Shown here: positions 59,797 to 64,000 of the stretch, one piece after another
How positions within the stretch are numbered: position 1 is the stretch's first letter
Layout of the letters: each line of letters starts with the position of its first letter
Source: UBA3076 sp964646435
Lineage (GTDB): Bacteria; Desulfobacterota; Dissulfuribacteria; Dissulfuribacterales; UBA3076
DNA: 64,000 bases
Direction of reading: 5' to 3'
Assembly: GCA_964646435.1 (NCBI GenBank)
Contig: CAZYEJ010000006.1
Location: 1-64,000 of the forward strand
The notes under the pieces: generated by a model
Seen by the model: the letters and a program-made list of their open reading frames with translations, nothing else
Databases searched by the model: none
Told to the model about the DNA's origin: nothing
Made by a program: the position numbers and the translations under genes

Positions 59797-60297
59797 TCAG
59801 TGGGGACTTCTCCTGATATGAAGCATATAAAGAAGTGGAGAGAGGCCGATCTCCAGTAATGTAAAGCAGAAAATTATCAGGATTATCTCAGTCCAGCAAA
59901 TAAAAAGGCTGTCCTTGAGTACCCACAAGGGTAGAAATGACTCAAGGCCTTGATCCAGCAAAAGGGCATTACTCCCACTTTTCAGGCCCATGCGTCGTTT
60001 TGTAAAGCTTGAGATCAGATCACCGGACATGGAACATAAGGCGAGTTTAAGCCCGAGAATAAAGCCTAATGGCGTGAAGTGACCGGCCAGACCAGTCCCA
60101 ATGACTGAAATAATTATTCCCCTCCAGGTCTTGTGCGGGCCCAATAGATAACGATTATCTATCCACTTGTACCCCAGGTCCAAAGGAACGGAAAGTCGTT
60201 CCTTGAGGACGACCCTCCCCAGTATAGGCAGGACATTGCTCCAGCCAATAAGGATCAGAATCAGGATATCCCGCTGCCACAGATGTAGTTCTGCCAT
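59797..60297 (-). CDS. CDP-archaeol synthase-like (CarS/DUF46) membrane protein
   Basis: A 166-residue protein with four to five membrane helices. It matches the CarS family: LGPHKTWRGIIISVIG near residue 52-67 and SGDLISSFTKRRMG near 90-103, followed by LDQG. In archaea CarS transfers CMP from CTP to unsaturated archaetidic acid; CdsA is its distant bacterial counterpart. The substrate here is unknown; a lipid CTP:cytidylyltransferase is the reasonable inference. Confidence 0.8.
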   Translation of the reverse strand: MAELHLWQRDILILILIGWSNVLPILGRVVLKERLSVPLDLGYKWIDNRYLLGPHKTWRGIIISVIGTGLAGHFTPLGFILGLKLALCSMSGDLISSFTKRRMGLKSGSNALLLDQGLESFLPLWVLKDSLFICWTEIILIIFCFTLLEIGLSPLLYMLHIRRSPH

Positions 60298-60309
60298 TTT
60301 GTAAGTGGA

Positions 60310-61008
60310 TCAGTATCTTCGTAACATAACAAGATTTCGACGAAAACTACTAACAGGTGTTTGAGTTTTTATGATACCGGTCTTCCATCCATGCCTTTGG
60401 AGATAGCCCATTTTTTCTTCCAGTTCTTCATCTGCCTTTGGCCCCTTCATGGCTATTACCAGACCATTTGGTGACATTAAAGGCCGGGCCATGCGGGCAA
60501 GCTCATCCAGAGGTCCCACTGCCTGGCTGACAATTACATCAAAGCCTTCAGGGGGGAGATGCCTTGGTATATCTTTGGGACCTACTCGGCAGTGCTCTGC
60601 CCAGATACCTGTAAGACCAATTATTGCGATCACAGTATTGAGAAATGAGACCTTCTTCCGAATGGCGTCAATAAGCACTATTTCAAGATCGGGACGAAAC
60701 AGCTTGAGGATTAATCCTGGAACACCGGGGCCTGTACCTATATCCAGTACGTGATGGACACCCTCCGGCAAAAAACGAATCAGGGTCAAGGTATCACCGA
60801 CGTGCTTGACGGCCATTTCCTCCATGGTCTTGAGGCCGGTGAGGTTGATGCACCGGTTCCAGGAGTAAAGCTCCCTTAGATAGACTCTGAGGTTTGTTAT
60901 GAGCTCCCCTGATGGCGTTACGCCACCTTCCTTCAAGAGCTCATGTAATAGAGGCTCAATATTCTGATTCGTGAGATAGGTTGGCAAAGGTAGCGTACTT
61001 GTCCACAA
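60310..61008 (-). CDS. rsmG: 16S rRNA (guanine-527-N7) methyltransferase RsmG
   Basis: A 232-residue RsmG. The SAM-binding motif VLDIGTGPGVPGLILKLFRP is near residues 88-107, preceded by WNRCINLTGL near 54 and followed by VSQAVGPLDELARM near 160. The start is uncertain: the frame is open to TTG 61008 inside dnaB, and TTG 60987 is an alternative; both overlap dnaB, whose stop is at 60956. Translational coupling to dnaB is likely. Confidence 0.92.
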   Translation of the reverse strand: MWTSTLPLPTYLTNQNIEPLLHELLKEGGVTPSGELITNLRVYLRELYSWNRCINLTGLKTMEEMAVKHVGDTLTLIRFLPEGVHHVLDIGTGPGVPGLILKLFRPDLEIVLIDAIRKKVSFLNTVIAIIGLTGIWAEHCRVGPKDIPRHLPPEGFDVIVSQAVGPLDELARMARPLMSPNGLVIAMKGPKADEELEEKMGYLQRHGWKTGIIKTQTPVSSFRRNLVMLRRY

Positions 61009-62326
61009 AGACCAGCTTTATAATACCAATGGGACCGTTTCTCTGTTTGGCCACAATGATTTCAGCCATACCCTTGTTCGGATTGTCTTCAGACCGATTA
61101 TAGACTTCGTCCCGAAAGATAAAGGCTATTACATCAGCGTCCTGTTCTATTGCCCCTGACTCCCTGAGGTCTGACATCTGTGGTCTTTTATTTGGCCTGT
61201 CCTCTACCTTGCGATTAAGCTGAGACAGGGCTACTATAGGGATGTTCAGCTCCTTGGCCATTGCCTTAAGTGACCTTGAAATCTCGGAAATTTCCTGCTC
61301 TCTGCTCTCGTTGCGTCCCCTTCCCCTCATAAGCTGCATGTAATCTACCAATACAAGGCCAAGGTCGTTTTTGCTCTTAAGCCTCCTGGCCTTGGCCCTT
61401 ATCTCCATGACAGATAAGGCCGGCGTGTCATCGATAAAGATAGAGGCCTCGGAGAGGTGACCCGCGGCATTTATAAGCTTTGGCCAGTCCCGCTCACTCA
61501 GGAAACCCGTCCTTACCTTCTGTGCGTTCACCCTGGCCTCTGAACACAGCATCCTGATGGCCAGTTGTTCCTTGGACATTTCCAAAGAGAAGATCGCAAC
61601 ACAAATATCGTTGGCAATAGCAGCGTTCTGAGCGATATTCAGAGCAAAGGCCGTCTTTCCCATGCTGGGACGACCTGCAATGATAATAAGGTCGGATGGC
61701 TGAAACCCTGCAGTCAGCTTGTCCAGTTCTGTAAACCCTGCAGATACACCGGTAATCAGTTCTTTACGTTCGTACAGATACTCAACCTTTTTGATGCTGT
61801 CCCTAAGTATACTCTTAAGAGGGTGGAAGGCCTGACGGATTTTGGTCTGAGAAATTTCAAATATGGATGCCTCGGCAGATTCCAGGATCTCGTCTACCTC
61901 TCCTGCTTCTTCGTAACAAAGGGCAGATATGTCTGATGCCTTTTGAATAAGCCGGCGGAGGACGGCCTTATCCCAAACGATTTTGCCGTAGTAGCCGATA
62001 TTGGCGGCTACTGGCATAGTTTCCGTAATCTCTGCGAGGTAGGCTGCCCCCCCGACCGCTTCAAGCTTTCCCATGGATTTCAGGGCATTATGAACAGTCA
62101 CAAGGTCTTGAGGTTCATTTCGGTTAAAAAGATCAAGTATAGCAGTATAGATAATGCTGTGGGCCTCTTTGTAGAAATCCTCTGGGTGCAGAAACTCAAC
62201 AACCTTCAGAAGGGCCTGGTCCTCGATTAGAATGCCTCCGAGGATACACTGCTCTGCTTCTACATTTTGTGGCGGAAGGCGGTATTTAGCGGGTTTAATA
62301 ACACTCTCAAGAGATGCTATAGACAT
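60956..62326 (-). CDS. dnaB: Replicative DNA helicase DnaB
   Basis: A 456-residue hexameric 5'-3' helicase of the replisome. The N-terminal domain opens PPQNVEAEQCILGGILI near residue 18. Walker A is GRPSMGKT at 218-225 in the RecA-like domain, with LVLVDYMQLMRGRG near 318 (Walker B region) and LSQLNRKVEDRPNKRPQMSD near 365. No intein. Follows rplI by 19 bp, the usual rplI-dnaB order. Confidence 0.98.
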   Translation of the reverse strand: MSIASLESVIKPAKYRLPPQNVEAEQCILGGILIEDQALLKVVEFLHPEDFYKEAHSIIYTAILDLFNRNEPQDLVTVHNALKSMGKLEAVGGAAYLAEITETMPVAANIGYYGKIVWDKAVLRRLIQKASDISALCYEEAGEVDEILESAEASIFEISQTKIRQAFHPLKSILRDSIKKVEYLYERKELITGVSAGFTELDKLTAGFQPSDLIIIAGRPSMGKTAFALNIAQNAAIANDICVAIFSLEMSKEQLAIRMLCSEARVNAQKVRTGFLSERDWPKLINAAGHLSEASIFIDDTPALSVMEIRAKARRLKSKNDLGLVLVDYMQLMRGRGRNESREQEISEISRSLKAMAKELNIPIVALSQLNRKVEDRPNKRPQMSDLRESGAIEQDADVIAFIFRDEVYNRSEDNPNKGMAEIIVAKQRNGPIGIIKLVFVDKYATFANLSHESEY

Positions 62327-62345
62327 TTTTGTAGATTACTCAATG

Positions 62346-62798
62346 TCACAAAGATTCCTGTGGGACCACATTGACTTTGACTATGACCTTGACATCAGGG
62401 CTGAGTTTTACAGGGACCTCAAATTCACCAAGGGCCTTGATGGGCTCATCCAGCTGTATCTTCTTGCGATCAATTGAATATCCTTGTGATTCTATAACGT
62501 TGGCTATGTCAAGATTGGTAACGGAGCCATAAAGCCGATCCATTTCACCTACCCGGACCGGGATGGTAATTTCCAGATCACCAAGCTTGGTGGCCAGGGC
62601 ATCAAATTCGTCATGCTCCTTGGCAGCCTTGGCCAGGATAGAGGCCTGTTGACGCTCAATCTGAGACATATTCTTTTTGTTGGCAAATATGGCCTTGCCT
62701 TTAGGCAGCAGGAAATTGCGGGCATAGCCATTTGCGACCTTGACCATGTCTCCGGCCTTCCCAAGAGAAGGGATAGTTTCTTTAAGAATGATTTCCAT
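62346..62798 (-). CDS. rplI: 50S ribosomal protein L9
   Basis: A 150-residue L9. The N-terminal domain is canonical: GKAGDMVKVANGYARNFLLP near residues 13-32 with KGKAIFA. A long connecting helix and C-terminal domain (RVGEMDRLYGSVTNLDIA near 80) follow. Normal length. Confidence 0.98.
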   Translation of the reverse strand: MEIILKETIPSLGKAGDMVKVANGYARNFLLPKGKAIFANKKNMSQIERQQASILAKAAKEHDEFDALATKLGDLEITIPVRVGEMDRLYGSVTNLDIANVIESQGYSIDRKKIQLDEPIKALGEFEVPVKLSPDVKVIVKVNVVPQESL

Positions 62799-62855
62799 TT
62801 ATCTGAAACCTCGATAAAATATTTATGTTGAAAATAATTTATGAATTGACGGTTC

Positions 62856-63797
62856 TCAAGATTCTCTGGCTGATGGTGCCCTGACTCTCAGATCAAACCA
62901 TACATCAAATACTCCTATAATAACAATAAGTATTAGACCATACCACTGGATGCAAAGCAATATATATGTAATCCAACGGATGAATGCAGGAACCTTCAGT
63001 CTTTCAAAATAAAAGGCAACTACCGCCAGTCCTTGCAATAAATAAATACTGCTCAGTACCAGCAGGGCATTTTCTCCGCAGACCTTAAGTATACCTTTTC
63101 CCAAAAAGGCCGATGCACCTGCTGTTATTATCACCCAGATAAGTGGTTCAGGTAGTTTCCACTGAGTGAACACCGGCGCAAACACCTCGTTTTTGAGCCT
63201 TTTGGCCAGATATATTTTTGGTACTGATATATTACTCAGGCTTATAAACAGAAAGACTGAACCCAATAGCCCCGGCAAAAAATGTATAATGACTTCTTTA
63301 AATTGCCGGAACCAGTTTTCTAATTCTACCTGGTATATGCCGGATGATTTCTCTTTATAGAGAAACAGACTCTGATCCATATCCTCGGATATTGCCTGAA
63401 CAACCTTATTATATCCGTCAAGCAAATCAAGGCCTGATCCGGCACTGAGTACAACTATGAATGTTACACAAAGATAGGCAAAACCTGCCAGAAGGGTCTT
63501 GATCCCGGACCAATCCTGTTTTCTCGCGACCACTAGGACCATGGCAAGCCCTGCAGTCTGGATCAACCATACTAAAGCCTCCGGCTTCATGGTCAGCCAA
63601 CAAAGCAAAACCCCTAAGGCAAAGTTCCCAAAAATAATTGAGGTTGCCAGACCAAGACTGATGCCTTCGGTCAATACAACAAGAATTCCTGGTGCTACAA
63701 GTTGGAACAGAGGCGCGATCCCCCCAACTATAAGGGGTACTAAAAGAACGACAGAAGCCAGTGTCCACTTGCTTGAGAGGTTTGGAGGAAAAACCAA
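62856..63797 (-). CDS. DUF2232 (YybS-like) membrane protein
   Basis: A 313-residue integral membrane protein with about eight helices, of the DUF2232 family regularly found between rpsR and rplI. Conserved-looking Gly-rich core near 210-240 (WVIITAGASAFLG). The start TTG 63797 has no good ribosome-binding site and is the only start near the family's usual beginning. Function unknown; energy-coupling-factor S-component-like folding has been proposed for the family. Confidence 0.85.
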   Translation of the reverse strand: MVFPPNLSSKWTLASVVLLVPLIVGGIAPLFQLVAPGILVVLTEGISLGLATSIIFGNFALGVLLCWLTMKPEALVWLIQTAGLAMVLVVARKQDWSGIKTLLAGFAYLCVTFIVVLSAGSGLDLLDGYNKVVQAISEDMDQSLFLYKEKSSGIYQVELENWFRQFKEVIIHFLPGLLGSVFLFISLSNISVPKIYLAKRLKNEVFAPVFTQWKLPEPLIWVIITAGASAFLGKGILKVCGENALLVLSSIYLLQGLAVVAFYFERLKVPAFIRWITYILLCIQWYGLILIVIIGVFDVWFDLRVRAPSARES

Positions 63798-63810
63798 CGG
63801 TTATAAATCG

Positions 63811-64000
63811 CTAATCCTTGAGTATATGACCGGAAGTGAATGGCAACAAGGCCATTATCCTGGCCTGTTTGATGGCTGTAGTCAGGCGTCTTTGATGCTT
63901 AGCACAGGTCCCGGTAATACGGCGGGGCAGTATCTTTCCCCTTTCTGTGATAAAATGCCTTAAGGTTCTGTGGTCTTTATAATCTATGGCCAGGGACTTG
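63811..64000 (-). CDS. rpsR: 30S ribosomal protein S18, 5' end outside the window
   Basis: The last 62 codons of S18. The minus strand reads SLAIDYKDHRTLRHFITERG, then KILPRRITGTCAKHQRRLTT, then MALLPFTSGHILKD and TAG at 63811-63813. These are the conserved rRNA-binding helices of S18. The N-terminal zinc-type or basic segment lies beyond the window edge. It heads the rpsR-DUF2232-rplI-dnaB run. Confidence 0.97.
   Translation of the reverse strand, partial: KSLAIDYKDHRTLRHFITERGKILPRRITGTCAKHQRRLTTAIKQARIMALLPFTSGHILKD

Overview
The window looks like chromosomal DNA of a sulfur-metabolising Gram-negative bacterium of the Desulfobacterota (former Deltaproteobacteria). This is inferred from gene content and gene order, not from a database search. 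The evidence is an rpsR-DUF2232-rplI-dnaB cluster, a rimP-nusA-infB-ylxP-rbfA-nrnA-truB-rpsO-pnp cluster, outer-membrane genes (lptD, two Mla-type lipid transport loci, a tripartite RND pump), futalosine-route menaquinone synthesis (mqnA), a YeeE/YedE sulfur-compound permease, and a NIL-domain ferredoxin beside the tRNA thiolase mnmA. No rRNA, CRISPR array, prophage or intact transposase was seen.

Layout. 0.1-2.2 kb: YihY/BrkB membrane protein and a HAD phosphatase. 2.4 kb: tRNA-Gly(CCC) with its own promoter. 2.6-14.1 kb (+): translation and RNA-decay cluster ending in an M16 peptidase. 14.1-14.9 kb: a gene-poor stretch with a promoter-terminator RNA unit, a 45-codon ORF and two inverted-repeat elements. 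14.9-17.1 kb: dut, a metallo-beta-lactamase-fold protein and aat. 17.4-21 kb: hrcA-grpE-dnaK. 21.1-22.7 kb (-): phosphoesterase, RRM protein, cold-shock protein and a candidate sRNA or attenuator. 23-31.3 kb (+): YkgJ protein, then tetR-MFP-RND-OMF, a truncated second adaptor and mqnA. 31.6-35 kb (+): Mla locus 1 (STAS-MlaE, MlaF, MCE protein, lipoprotein). 35-36.1 kb: repeats, a Cys-rich small protein and a broken four-helix-bundle gene. 37.3-44.1 kb (-): Mla locus 2 (mlaE-F-D-C-A) continuing into NIL-ferredoxin, mnmA and mtaB. 44.2-49.2 kb: HAD and HD proteins, aroA, aconitase. 49.5-55.2 kb (+): uspA, a DHH-CBS-CCA-transferase fusion, a site-2 protease, trpS, scpA. 55.4-64 kb (-): YeeE/YedE, lptD, PHP protein, CarS-like protein, rsmG, dnaB, rplI, DUF2232 and the 3' part of rpsR.

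Most distinctive points. The locus-2 MlaF ATPase carries a C-terminal degenerate GGDEF-like domain, while the locus-1 permease carries an N-terminal STAS domain, so the two lipid transporters seem to have different fused regulatory modules. Locus 2 runs into a ferredoxin/tRNA-thiolation group. A promoter-hairpin-terminator unit lies upstream of the cold-shock gene. Intergenic regions are rich in short inverted-repeat elements of several families, some nested, one with a possible 9-bp target duplication, and some supplying stop codons or ribosome-binding sequence to neighbouring genes.
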